Assembly: GCA_963678465.1 (NCBI GenBank)
Contig: OY782858.1
Span: 930,001-994,000 of the forward strand
Origin: Paludibacter sp963678465
GTDB taxonomy: Bacteria; Bacteroidota; Bacteroidia; Bacteroidales; Paludibacteraceae
DNA: 64,000 bases
Direction of reading: 5' to 3'
In this document: piece after piece, positions 35,945 through 45,521 of the stretch
How positions within the stretch are numbered: position 1 is the first letter of the stretch
Layout: each line of letters opens with the position of its first letter
Notes under the pieces: generated by a model
Told to the model about the DNA's origin: nothing
What the model saw: only the letters and a program-made list of their open reading frames with translations
Databases searched by the model: none
Position numbers and translations under genes: made by a program

Positions 35945-36033
35945 TATCTTTAATTAAATATGCAAAGCTTTGCAGACACCCAAAGGCAATGTATACCAAC
36001 ATTCGTTCATTCATCACACATCCCCGAAAGGAC
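35945..36033 (-). repeat. dispersed intergenic repeat (A+B), fullest copy
   Basis: On the minus strand it begins CTGTCCTTTCGGGG and runs through GATGAATGAACGAATGTTGG to AAAGCTTTGCATATTTAAT and ends GGACAG, so the ends are complementary. The B half recurs at about 37245-37280 and 32945-32990. Confidence 0.55.
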
Positions 36034-36110
36034 AGGTCGACTATAAGCTTTACACAAAGACATCAAAAGGTCAATGACTTTTTGAACCTGTCTTTAGAAT
36101 ATACCCGGTT

Positions 36111-37202
36111 TTAAGGAAGCATTTTTGAAAAATTGTAACTGACTCCAAAAAGTGTTAAATGGCTGAATACTTCATATCTTGATTCACTTTTCAGCATAAT
36201 TCCTTTGTAAATATCTATTTCTATTCCGAGACCAAAAAGAGATCCGATCCCGAAATTATTCTGAATACCATTCTGTATTAATGAATTATTATTATTGTTA
36301 TCTACTACCTTTAAATAAGATAAATTCAAACCGGCGAATATATAGGGCCGGATACTTTTGTTAAGTATATTTTGTTGAAGCTGCAAGGGAAAGGATATTA
36401 ACGATTGTTTGAAACCATCAATTTTATTCCAGGATACTTCGCGAAATTGATACTTATAATAATTCAACCCAAAGTTTAAAGAAGTGCTTTTACTTATTTT
36501 AGGATTGAATAATCTGTAATTTGCCTGAAGAAAGAATTCAGATTCATTCTTTCTACCTCCGCCTCCAATGGTTAGAATAGAATAGCGAATATTTTTTTCT
36601 TTGTATGTCACTACCTTACTTTCATTTCCTTTTGAAGTATTATATTGGGTGATAACTTTTATAAAATCTTTTTCGGTGAATGCAATTTCAGAAAAATTCC
36701 TCATAAAAAAACCTTCTGTCGCAACGTTCAGAAGCCCTTCATAATTATATTTTCTAACTTCATTAAAGACAATCTCATCATTTTGTAATACATAATTTTT
36801 ATCTTCCCTGACCACTATATAAAACGTTTTAGCATCATAAACTGTCTTGTACAAAGATGTCTCACCTTGTAAAATCAGGTTGGCAAAAACCGCAATCTCT
36901 ATGCTGCCATCATTTATTTTTATCGACAGCATATCATAAGTTTTGCCTGTTTCTGTCTGGAATGATTTTATTTGACTTGTATTGTAACAGTTATATTTCG
37001 CCTCATTTTCAGTCGATTTAAAACAAACTTCGGAGGATAGATGCGATAAATCGTCTGTTTTAATATAACCTTCCTTTTTTTCATTTTCAGTTGTTGTGAT
37101 AGTGCCTTTCTCAAATGCGTCATTCAATTGTGCATTTGCATAATGAAACGAAAAGCAAAATATTAAAAACATAATTATTCTATCAACTCTCATTGTCTTC
37201 AT
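36111..37202 (-). CDS. putative outer-membrane beta-barrel protein, paralogue 2
   Basis: 363 aa with signal peptide (IIMFLIFCFSFHYANAQ). After a KGTITTTENEKKEGYIKTDD beta segment like that of the 33509 gene, the C-terminal half holds alternating aromatic strands (FFLQANYRLFNP, SLNFGLNYYKYQF) ending LFGVSYNFSKMLP. An ATG at 37193 is an alternative start. The similar domain plan suggests distant paralogy with 33509. Function unknown. Confidence 0.6.
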   Translation of the reverse strand: MKTMRVDRIIMFLIFCFSFHYANAQLNDAFEKGTITTTENEKKEGYIKTDDLSHLSSEVCFKSTENEAKYNCYNTSQIKSFQTETGKTYDMLSIKINDGSIEIAVFANLILQGETSLYKTVYDAKTFYIVVREDKNYVLQNDEIVFNEVRKYNYEGLLNVATEGFFMRNFSEIAFTEKDFIKVITQYNTSKGNESKVVTYKEKNIRYSILTIGGGGRKNESEFFLQANYRLFNPKISKSTSLNFGLNYYKYQFREVSWNKIDGFKQSLISFPLQLQQNILNKSIRPYIFAGLNLSYLKVVDNNNNNSLIQNGIQNNFGIGSLFGLGIEIDIYKGIMLKSESRYEVFSHLTLFGVSYNFSKMLP

Positions 37203-37236
37203 CTTCTTTTAATGTATTTCTATTGATTGTTTTTTA

Positions 37237-37791
37237 TTGCCAACCTTAGTTCATTCATCACACATCCGAAAGGACGGGTGTTTTCATGTCTATATTTTTT
37301 TTGTTTTTAATTTGTTATATACCTCATTATTCATTTATGCATCCTCCTTATTCTATCAAATCTTCTCACCAACTACAGAAATCTCCGCAAACTTCTATTG
37401 CCGCCCAAGCATTAATTCCATCCCGAAGAAAAAAGGTCTCCCTAAAAACTCCTTCGGAGTTTTCTGTGCAGAACCCCCAAATTTATTTGGGGGTAAAAAA
37501 AAGAACCTTGGGAGAACTCCGGAGGAGTTTCCAACTTCTATATAAAAAACATAATATTCTTCGGCCAACTCCAAAAGGAGTTGATAAGAAAGTCTCCTAC
37601 TGACCCCCAAATAAATTTGGGGGTTATGCACAGTTTATCCCTACAGGATTTTATATCTTTTTCAATGACTTTTGACCTTAGACCTATGAATTATGCATTA
37701 TTAATTATTCATTATTTTGTCTCCAGTCTTTAGACATTAGACCTTTGACCTATGCATTATCAATTATCAATTATCAATTGTCAATTATCAA
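37237..37791. repeat. hairpin- and repeat-rich spacer
   Basis: About 550 bases with no credible gene. It contains CCCCCAAATTTATTTGGGGG palindromes at about 37467 and 37602 in opposite orientation, AACTCC/GGAGTT hairpins, and words shared with other spacers (TAGACATTAGACC, ATCAATTATCAATT). Overlapping open frames on both strands are by-products of the palindromes. Confidence 0.6.
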
Positions 37792-39702
37792 TTATTCCCT
37801 TTCCACTCCCACATCAATTTTATGCGTCATTTCGTCGGTAAGCGATTTCCAGTTTTTAAACAAATCACTCACAAGCGATTCATCCCTTTTTGTGTTTGCC
37901 GATTGAATGCCTGCAATGTATCTGAATCTATCCACCGGACTTGGATGTGTATCGTCTTCGGTGGTTTTAGCCATAAGTATTTTCTTTAATTCCTCTTCAA
38001 GTTCAAGATCACCCACTGCCTTCAGTTCATAAAGATTATTCAACGGTCGTTTCAATGCCACAGCTTCTTTTATCTCAACATTTGCATATTTATCAAACTC
38101 AATTTCTCTTTTGATAACATGTGTCAAGCCTGCGGCAAAAGATTTTGCACCAAAAGTTTCAGCAGCCACTTTATCCGCCAACACTTCCTGAAGCCGGGTA
38201 GCACCATGACTTATTCTCCTGAAAATAAAATGATACAACCGAAGAAAATGAAAAGCTATGTTCCATGTTGTATTTTGACCTGCATTGTAAAGCGCCACAA
38301 AATACTTCGTCATATCATTCTGTACCCTTAAAGCAACCTCTCCTCCTGCCGTATCTCTGTGGGTAAAATGTCCGTATTCATGCGCAAGCACTGCTTTGAA
38401 ATCCTCTTTTTTAAAGTCAGTCAAAACCGAAGTGCCAAGTATAAGTATTCTTTTGCCTTTGTCATTCATTTTCTCACGCCAGGTTCCATTTTCGTACACA
38501 GCAAGGTCGTTAAGCGCAGTGATACGAATTTCATCGATAGGTCTTGTTCCCATTATTTGTGCAACTTCTGCTGTAAGTTGATACAAGGCAGGAGCTTCTT
38601 CCCTTTTAAGTTCACGTCCGGGATCGGAAGTATCAACTTTCACCAACAAGGAACGAATCATGCCATAGATAGTAGCGCCGGCAGCCACTATCAAAAAGAT
38701 TGTAAGTTTTATCGGAATGGTACCAACAATTAAGAAAAAGTAAATGACACCTCCCGTAAGTGCAAGCACAAGGACAAGAATAACAGGCAACGAAATATAA
38801 TAATAAACCCCGCCTGCATTGATCAGGGTTTTATAAGCAGTACGCAACCATCCTCCGGGTTGAGCCGAACTTGTTTCCAAACGGTTGCTTTCGATGGCTT
38901 TAAGTGTTAGTTTCGAAAATACTTTGCCTACAATAAAAAGCAACAAAAGCCCCAGTATCCAAACCCCTACGATCACAGCAAAACAAATCATTGCGTTGAG
39001 TTTGAATATCTCGGTATTGACTCCCGAACTCAAAAACAGATCCACATCCGCTTGCGAAAGGCCCTTTTCCTTTGCCATTAATATCTCTTTTTTAGCTTCT
39101 CTCCATTCTCCATTTGTCGCCAGCACAAAAGAATTAAAATAATACGAAAGCATTTCGTCGGGATATTTCGATTTCATAGCAGCAATGCCCCGATGCGCAC
39201 TTTCAATCTCATTTAAATCAAACGACACCTGAACATAAGTGGCAAGAATATCTATTTCATCACCTTCGGGTAAGGTTATTGCTTCTTCTAAAAGTATTAA
39301 GGCATTGATAAGACTCGTTGAATCATTCTTTATAAGATAAGCATGGGCCAACGCTGATAAATTATAAGCCGATCTATTTAGCTCTACTGCCTTTTTGCAC
39401 AAAGCCATTCCCTTTTCCATTTCACCCAACGCACACTTCAAACCACCAAGCCTGCGCAACAAAGGATCAAAACCGGGAGCTTTAGCATAAACAATTGAAT
39501 AAAGACTATCGGCCAATTCAGTCTTCTGTTCGTCCATTGCCACCGTGCCCTTTTTAAATGTTTGTACAACTGTCGGATCAATAGCCATCAATTGTGCTTC
39601 TATCTTGTTTTCTTTCTCACGGTCCCTTACAGTAGGTTGTGCCTGAAGCTGTATGCTTATCATCAGCACAACTATCATTAAGCCTGTCTTTAATGTTTTC
39701 AT
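37792..39702 (-). CDS. M48-family zinc metalloprotease with TPR-like N-terminus
   Basis: 636 aa. Signal-like head, then helical TPR-type repeats (about residues 60-215), two membrane segments (about 235-260 and 300-345), then the peptidase. Zinc motif HEYGH is at about residues 441-445, with the third ligand Glu in QEVLADKVAAETFG. M48 enzymes degrade damaged membrane or periplasmic proteins (HtpX/BepA type). The TPR part is consistent with a BepA-like assembly role, but that is inference. Confidence 0.85.
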   Translation of the reverse strand: MKTLKTGLMIVVLMISIQLQAQPTVRDREKENKIEAQLMAIDPTVVQTFKKGTVAMDEQKTELADSLYSIVYAKAPGFDPLLRRLGGLKCALGEMEKGMALCKKAVELNRSAYNLSALAHAYLIKNDSTSLINALILLEEAITLPEGDEIDILATYVQVSFDLNEIESAHRGIAAMKSKYPDEMLSYYFNSFVLATNGEWREAKKEILMAKEKGLSQADVDLFLSSGVNTEIFKLNAMICFAVIVGVWILGLLLLFIVGKVFSKLTLKAIESNRLETSSAQPGGWLRTAYKTLINAGGVYYYISLPVILVLVLALTGGVIYFFLIVGTIPIKLTIFLIVAAGATIYGMIRSLLVKVDTSDPGRELKREEAPALYQLTAEVAQIMGTRPIDEIRITALNDLAVYENGTWREKMNDKGKRILILGTSVLTDFKKEDFKAVLAHEYGHFTHRDTAGGEVALRVQNDMTKYFVALYNAGQNTTWNIAFHFLRLYHFIFRRISHGATRLQEVLADKVAAETFGAKSFAAGLTHVIKREIEFDKYANVEIKEAVALKRPLNNLYELKAVGDLELEEELKKILMAKTTEDDTHPSPVDRFRYIAGIQSANTKRDESLVSDLFKNWKSLTDEMTHKIDVGVERE

Positions 39703-39794
39703 TCAATTACAATGTTGTGATTTTTATCCTTTTTTCATTTTTTGTTATTCCCTGTGTTTTGTCCTGATTTCTTATGTTACCGTTTACCGGATAG

Positions 39795-39835
39795 CTTTAT
39801 TTAATGCATAGAACTTTGAAGACGTCTTAGGACAA
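39795..39835 (-). repeat. dispersed intergenic repeat (A type), copy 4
   Basis: Minus-strand match AGACGTCTTCAAAGTTC then ATGCATTAAATAAAGCTATC to the repeat family described at 30247, 31261 and 35945, about 100 bases upstream of the M48 gene. Confidence 0.5.
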
Positions 39836-39956
39836 TCAACGGTCATTGACCAAAGGCAGTAATTTACAATTCCGTCATAATTTTATTTATTATCAGGAAA
39901 CAGCATCATGCGCTTGCTTTAGTCATCAAAAAAACATCCGCAAGATAGGGTTATTT

Positions 39957-40796
39957 TTATTCAATAATTTTTTCTGTTCCATCCTTTAAAACGTATCCAC
40001 TCTTCCCATTTTTAATGACAGACGCTTTTCCATATTCGGTAAATGGATATACTTTATCATAAATACAGGGAACTATCTCTTCTCCCAATGTATTAATGAA
40101 TCCGTATTTATTACCTTTTTTTATAGCGATCATACCATTAGATGGTTGATCTATATAATCATAATCAAATCTGATTAAAGTCTCATTATTATAATTAATA
40201 TACCCATATTTTCCATTCATCTTTGCCTTGATAACTCCTTCTAACTGCATTTGTATTAGGTCGTCATAAACAAATGGAATAACAATAATACCATTTAAAT
40301 CAACTATTCCTTCTTTGTTATTTTTATCAGTCAATTGGCATAGTCCAAACCTGTAATTATCGCACGATTTATAAACACATGGCATCACTTCGTAACCTTT
40401 AATATCAATTATACCAAACAAATTATTCTTCTTGATTCTTGCTCTTTTTTCTTTAAAAACATATATATCGTCGTATCTGCCAAATGATATAATTATACTG
40501 TCGCGTTTATTAATCAATCCATTTTTACCATTCAATTTCACAACAGCCACATTATTTTGAAACTGTGAAGCTTCATCATATTTCGGAGCAATGATAATCT
40601 TTGAATTTTTATCTTTATATCCCCACTTTTCATTGTCTTTAAATGGAATAACACTGTGATCAAATATGTCTATATCATTAAATCTTTGGGCATATTTATC
40701 CATTGTGATTTTACCTGTTCTTACTGAATCCAAAAAAGTTTGAGCATTGGATAAAGTAGAAACAAATAATAAAATCAAACATAATTTCGCTTTCAT
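39957..40796 (-). CDS. WG-repeat secreted protein
   Basis: 279 aa from the ATG at 40796 (signal peptide KAKLCLILLFVSTLSNAQ); an ATG at 40850 would add 18 residues. Several WG-type repeats of about 30-35 residues are visible, with KWGYKDKNSKIIIAPKYDEA, NLFGIIDIKGYEVMPCVYKS, KYGYINYNNETLIRFDYDY and KYGFINTLGEEIVPCIYDK. WG repeats form beta-propeller-like folds of unknown role, often in bacterial surface proteins. Low-GC, like its right-hand neighbours. Confidence 0.85.
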   Translation of the reverse strand: MKAKLCLILLFVSTLSNAQTFLDSVRTGKITMDKYAQRFNDIDIFDHSVIPFKDNEKWGYKDKNSKIIIAPKYDEASQFQNNVAVVKLNGKNGLINKRDSIIISFGRYDDIYVFKEKRARIKKNNLFGIIDIKGYEVMPCVYKSCDNYRFGLCQLTDKNNKEGIVDLNGIIVIPFVYDDLIQMQLEGVIKAKMNGKYGYINYNNETLIRFDYDYIDQPSNGMIAIKKGNKYGFINTLGEEIVPCIYDKVYPFTEYGKASVIKNGKSGYVLKDGTEKIIE

Positions 40797-40865
40797 CTTT
40801 CTTTTAATATTATGCACGTCAGCCGCCAATGTTCCAAAGAGTGTTAGCACCTGGCTTTTTTAGCT

Positions 40866-43562
40866 TTATAAGTTAAATTTCGTTTTTAAGAGAGCGACAT
40901 CTTTGCCATTGAGTTTCTTTGTCATGTTTGTAAAAATCTTGTTTTCAGTTTCAGGAGTCCAATAAATTCTCAATTTATTTTTCGCTCTTGTTATTGCAGT
41001 GTAAAAGATATTATGAGATATCATTTCCTCAACCTCATCTGTAATTACAATTTTTACGGAATTATACTCTAAACCTTGAGCTTTGTGGATTGAAACAGCA
41101 TATGCAACTTGGAATGGAACTGTTGTATCTAATGTTTCATCATCTTCGTCAGTACTTACGAATTTGTTGACAAAAAAACTTATTATAGAATTTCCATTGT
41201 CTGAACTTCCAACAAGTTCAAAATCAAATGACTCAGCGTTAAGCTGGTTAATTACTTTATCTATCTCAATCTCAAATTGAATTCTATCTTCAAAGGTGTT
41301 GATATTTTTGATTCGTCCTTTTAAATTGTTATAAATTAGAGGAGTAAATCTTTCTGACTCATTAAAAATAATTGGATCATTTATTTTATAAGTATGGACT
41401 CCCCAATCAATAGGAGTATTTGGGTTGTTACTTTGTAGAAATCTATTGATATTGTTTATACCGTACAGTCCATCATAGTTTAAGCATAATATTATTTCAT
41501 CTTCTTCTGAATTCAGAAAAATTGATTCATCTAATCTTAAAGAGTATTGATTTCGGGCAATATGTTCTAAAATATCCACATCTAAATTTCTCACTTTATT
41601 CCAAAAAGAAAGTAAACTATTATTGATACTTCGATATGGTTTTGTTAATTCAAACACTGAAGAGTTTGGTAAAAATGAGCGTGCAACACTAAACCAATTA
41701 CCAAATAGAATTGATTCAATCTGATAAACGTCACCAACTAATACTAATAATTTGAATTTAGCTCTATTTAAAACATTCAACATATCTGAGTTACTAACTG
41801 TACTGCACTCATCAATTATCAATATATCATAATCATTAATGTTATTATATAAGAATTTCGTTATTGTTTTAAATGAACAATTACTTGCATTAACCCTACG
41901 TCTTAAATTTTCTACTGCGGGATTGGTATTTGCCAAAAAAAGTTTTTGTTCATTATTGAAGAAATTAGAAATATGATTAATCATTGTAGATTTTCCTGTT
42001 CCTGCTGCTCCATAAATTAAACTTACTTTTGAATTTTCAAACATCTGCTTTAATGCATTATCCTTTTCTTCACAATCGATATGATATGCCGAAGAATTTA
42101 ACCATGCATTTACTGAATTAGAATAGTTCAATAGACCTTGTGCTGAAAGTTCTTTAAGTTTTAAAATGATTTGAAATGTATCTTCTTCATAACCTTTAAT
42201 GTAGGCATGTTCTTGAAATATTTCAATTTTCCTGTTTGTGTGAGTATAATACAAAGCAGCATTAAATTTCTGAATTAAAGAATAAACATTATTGAAATGT
42301 TGTATTTCTTTTAAAGGCGTGTATAATTGACCTTTAATTTCAGTATTGTTCTTGATTAATCTAGCAAATAATTCATGCTCGTGATTGTTTGGATTTATAC
42401 AATCAAATAAATCAGATAGTTTAGGGTTATGACCTCTTAGAGAGGTGTTAAAAGGCATTTTATCAAAAGGAATACAGCCAAAATCTAAATATAGATCATT
42501 TAAATATTTGCATGAATCATTTTTGAATTGCTTTTTTATTATTTTGTTGTTAAGTCTATAAAGAAGATATCTAATAATGTTGTTACCATTCAAATTGTTT
42601 TTTGTAAAATTCCTGCATAAATCTAGTATAGTGAATATATTTGTCGATTTAGTCCTTTCCAATATTTTTCTCTTAATGAGTTCGTATTGGTAATCGGAGA
42701 AATCAATAAGTTCTACTAAACTGACTCCTGAAAATGTCAAATACTGCATCAATTCATAATACTCAATAGTACCACCAAGTTTGGGGTGATTACCAAATAT
42801 ATTACCGAAATTATTCAATTCACATGGTCTAATTGACACTTCCCAACTGTCAATAATCTGAATTGGCATATTCTTATCTAAGATCAGAATACTATCCTTG
42901 CTTACCGTTAATTTAACTGCGTAATTATGTAAAATATCTAATTTAGTGAAAGCAATAATTCTATCAAACTTACTAGCTTTATCGTAAGCTGTTGTAAATG
43001 TAATTTCATAATAGACATTACGATTTATAAAAAATGGTTTGATTTTTTGAATATAATACCTATCATCATATTTACTTTTTACTCTTAAATATTCAGGTTG
43101 ACTTATTTTTTCTGCAATTTTAGAATAGTACTCATCTAAAATTGAATCAGTAATTATAGGAAACGTGTCTATGTTATCTAAAACATCTAAATTATATGTG
43201 TCTTTTAGGTATATTTTAGTTTTAAGTAGATATTCATAGTATTTTAGCATTAATCTTTCAGAACCTTCTTCATCAATAGTATAATGTGAAGTGGTAATCT
43301 GTAATAATTTATGAAATCTATTTAGGAATTTTAAGTCGCCCCTTGATTTGATAAATGTAACTGATTTTTCAATATTTGGATAAGTAATTTCTATAGCATC
43401 ATTTCCATTACTATAAATTTTCAAGGCAATAGATTCAACAAAGTTTCTAAGTTGAGATAAAATATTCTGTGACAAAAGTCCTCTTTCTTCTGCTGTGAAT
43501 TTTTGAATATTCGTGCAAATTACTTTGTCAATAGCCATTATGTGATTGTCAATCAAATTCAT
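40866..43562 (-). CDS. RecD-like SF1 ATP-dependent DNA helicase
   Basis: 898 aa (ATG 43562; ATG 43538 would drop eight). Residues about 1-500 are an uncharacterised, largely helical AT-rich-coded domain. Helicase motifs follow: Walker A YGAAGTGKST (about 517), Walker B DILIIDECS (about 580), LVLVGDVYQIE, VAYAVSIHKAQGLEYNS (about 825) and YTAITRAKNKLRI (about 857). This is the superfamily 1 plan (RecD/Pif1-like). A leftward dGTPase gene lies 180 bases upstream. Such helicases occur in anti-phage systems. Family use is known; function here is inferred. Confidence 0.88.
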   Translation of the reverse strand: MNLIDNHIMAIDKVICTNIQKFTAEERGLLSQNILSQLRNFVESIALKIYSNGNDAIEITYPNIEKSVTFIKSRGDLKFLNRFHKLLQITTSHYTIDEEGSERLMLKYYEYLLKTKIYLKDTYNLDVLDNIDTFPIITDSILDEYYSKIAEKISQPEYLRVKSKYDDRYYIQKIKPFFINRNVYYEITFTTAYDKASKFDRIIAFTKLDILHNYAVKLTVSKDSILILDKNMPIQIIDSWEVSIRPCELNNFGNIFGNHPKLGGTIEYYELMQYLTFSGVSLVELIDFSDYQYELIKRKILERTKSTNIFTILDLCRNFTKNNLNGNNIIRYLLYRLNNKIIKKQFKNDSCKYLNDLYLDFGCIPFDKMPFNTSLRGHNPKLSDLFDCINPNNHEHELFARLIKNNTEIKGQLYTPLKEIQHFNNVYSLIQKFNAALYYTHTNRKIEIFQEHAYIKGYEEDTFQIILKLKELSAQGLLNYSNSVNAWLNSSAYHIDCEEKDNALKQMFENSKVSLIYGAAGTGKSTMINHISNFFNNEQKLFLANTNPAVENLRRRVNASNCSFKTITKFLYNNINDYDILIIDECSTVSNSDMLNVLNRAKFKLLVLVGDVYQIESILFGNWFSVARSFLPNSSVFELTKPYRSINNSLLSFWNKVRNLDVDILEHIARNQYSLRLDESIFLNSEEDEIILCLNYDGLYGINNINRFLQSNNPNTPIDWGVHTYKINDPIIFNESERFTPLIYNNLKGRIKNINTFEDRIQFEIEIDKVINQLNAESFDFELVGSSDNGNSIISFFVNKFVSTDEDDETLDTTVPFQVAYAVSIHKAQGLEYNSVKIVITDEVEEMISHNIFYTAITRAKNKLRIYWTPETENKIFTNMTKKLNGKDVALLKTKFNL

Positions 43563-43579
43563 AGTTTTTTATTTTTAGA

Positions 43580-43662
43580 TTGTGTATATTTCTTTTTAGG
43601 CTTGCTGCTAGCATCTGTGTATACGCCATTCATTTTGTGTATACGCCACAGTATGGCGCATA
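43580..43662 (-). promoter_or_regulatory. operator-like repeats upstream of helicase
   Basis: Direct repeats TGTGTATACGCCA at 43616-43628 and 43636-43648 (20-base period, two helical turns), a third partial TGTGTATA at about 43581, and a rough inverted half-site TATGGCGCATA at 43652-43662. A protein could bind here; no regulator gene is adjacent. Confidence 0.45.
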
Positions 43663-43741
43663 TATTCCTCGTATGAGAATTACAACTTTGACTTAATGCG
43701 GATTGTACCGACCAGCTGAAGTCCTATTCACTAGGCATAGT

Positions 43742-44854
43742 TTATTTAAACTTTATAGCAGTCGGTATTTTCATTTGTTTAAATGCATTTAAAGCATAAC
43801 CATCAGTCATACCTGCAATAAAGTCACAAACGATTCTTTTGGGAATCAGTCCTTCTGCTTCATATACACCTTTATATCTATTAATATAGCTACCAAAATG
43901 TCGTATTAATTCGATTGGAGAAGAAGAATATATTTCAAAATTCTGACCTTGATTTGAATAAACATCAAGAAGATAATCAAAAATCTCTTCTAAAATACTT
44001 TCGCCCATTTCACGGTAATTGGTGATTATTGGGTGACCATAAATTTTTTTGTAATTGAATTTTTGAAGTATTTGAACTTTATCATACATCTCATCTGATA
44101 GCTTTATTTCGTCTAAATCTTTCGAAGTTGTGATAATGTCAATTATTAAATTATTAATTATTTCTCCATTTGTCGTACCAACTTCGTCTCTAATTTTTTC
44201 GGGAATTTCATTAATAGTAATAAAGTCTGCTATTAAGGCATCTTCAATATCTCTACCTAAATAAGCAACTTTATCCGCGAAACGTACTATACATCCCTCA
44301 AAACTAGTTGCTAAGCTTTTCCTGTCATGTATTTCTTCAAGTTTGTTTGGAATTGTTGAAGGTTTTAAACTTTGTTGTAAGATTTCACCATTATGATTTA
44401 TAATACCGTCTCGTACTCCATACGTAAGATTCAACCCATTCCCGTCATTACATAATTTGTCAACAACTCGCAAACTATGAACTTCGTGTATAAATTTAAA
44501 TTCAGAATTGAGTTTTTTATTTAATGCTGTTTCACCTGCATGTCCAAATGGAGAATGTCCCAAATCATGACCAAGTCCAATTGCATAAGCCATTTCGGGG
44601 TTTAAATTCCAACCTTGGTTATTTAAACCTTTGCAAATTGTTGCACCAATAGTTGCAACATGTAAAACATGTTCAATTCTAGTGCAAACATGGTCATTGT
44701 CTGGTGAAAAGAAAACTTGTGTTTTATGTTTAAGTCTTCGAAATGGCATTGAATGAATAATAGCAGTTTGGTCTCTGAAATATTCACCTCGAATTGGATA
44801 TTCTTTTGGAGATTGTCTGCTACAATATAAATCATCGTTTAAAGGATTTTTCAT
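43742..44854 (-). CDS. dGTPase-like HD-domain triphosphohydrolase
   Basis: 370 aa of the dGTP triphosphohydrolase (Dgt) family, which splits dNTPs to nucleoside and triphosphate. HD-domain metal ligands are visible: His62 (RIEHVLHV), His96-Asp97 (GHDLGHSPFGHAGE) and Asp194 (FADKVAYLGRDIEDA). Length is shorter than E. coli Dgt (about 505) and like the bacterial 370-450 class. Start MKNPLNDDLYCSRQSPKEYP. Its neighbour is a helicase. Anti-phage dGTPases are established (dNTP depletion); this one's role is inferred. Confidence 0.9.
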   Translation of the reverse strand: MKNPLNDDLYCSRQSPKEYPIRGEYFRDQTAIIHSMPFRRLKHKTQVFFSPDNDHVCTRIEHVLHVATIGATICKGLNNQGWNLNPEMAYAIGLGHDLGHSPFGHAGETALNKKLNSEFKFIHEVHSLRVVDKLCNDGNGLNLTYGVRDGIINHNGEILQQSLKPSTIPNKLEEIHDRKSLATSFEGCIVRFADKVAYLGRDIEDALIADFITINEIPEKIRDEVGTTNGEIINNLIIDIITTSKDLDEIKLSDEMYDKVQILQKFNYKKIYGHPIITNYREMGESILEEIFDYLLDVYSNQGQNFEIYSSSPIELIRHFGSYINRYKGVYEAEGLIPKRIVCDFIAGMTDGYALNAFKQMKIPTAIKFK

Positions 44855-45521
44855 ACTTTCTTAGTTTATAGATTCGACTTTTTTTATAAATAACTGCCTA
44901 ACATCTTATATCTACGCAATGCCTAAATTTTCACTATATTTAATAGTTAGTGTTGCGTTTAAATACTATCCATTTATATATGATCAATAGACAGTTAGTT
45001 ATTGAGCTCCCAAAGATAAATAACATAATTAACAACACCAATTTTTTTAGAAGAAATATTAAGAATTGTTGTAGTATTGATATGCAGCGCTATTCTATTA
45101 GGGTAGGTTGAGCATTTAACGATAGAACCTTGCTCAGAATTAGCTGTCAGACATTTTAGGGCATATCAAAAAAAAAAGGTCTGAAAAAAGTATTTTAAAA
45201 ACAATGCTGTAACGTCAATCAGTGTGCTGATTGACGGCTGTAATTGTAAACAGAAATAAGAAAAAACGCTGTATGAAAAATCAGGAATATGAACTGTTTT
45301 TGTAAATAAATCTGGTAATTAGAATGAATTATGAATGTTCAAACAGGAATGATATTTTAAACCTAACAAATAAATAGAAATTAGTTATAAATCTGTCAAA
45401 GCTAATTTAGGACAAGACAATAATAAATACAGGCTTCACCTAAGGTAAAGCCCGTATGGAAGCGTAGTGTTGGAAACCATCTGTCGACAGATATTTTTGA
45501 TTACTTCTCGCTTATGGGGTA
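44855..45521. other. gene-free spacer with promoter and hairpins
   Basis: About 670 bases. It holds the promoter repeat at 45009-45041, a perfect hairpin CGTCAATCAG-TGTG-CTGATTGACG (45213-45236), and a GCTTCACCTAAGGTAAAGC palindrome near 45434. No gene is seen. Confidence 0.6.
45009..45041 (-). promoter_or_regulatory. promoter repeat, copy 2
   Basis: On the minus strand: TTG (45041-45039), 20-base spacer, TATCTTTG (45018-45011). Nearly identical to 27558-27590. It would start a leader of about 150 bases before the dGTPase. Confidence 0.65.

Noticed and set aside
37286..37631. Overlapping open frames of 78-105 codons on both strands
   Set aside because: They arise from palindromic repeats; no domain and no start signals.
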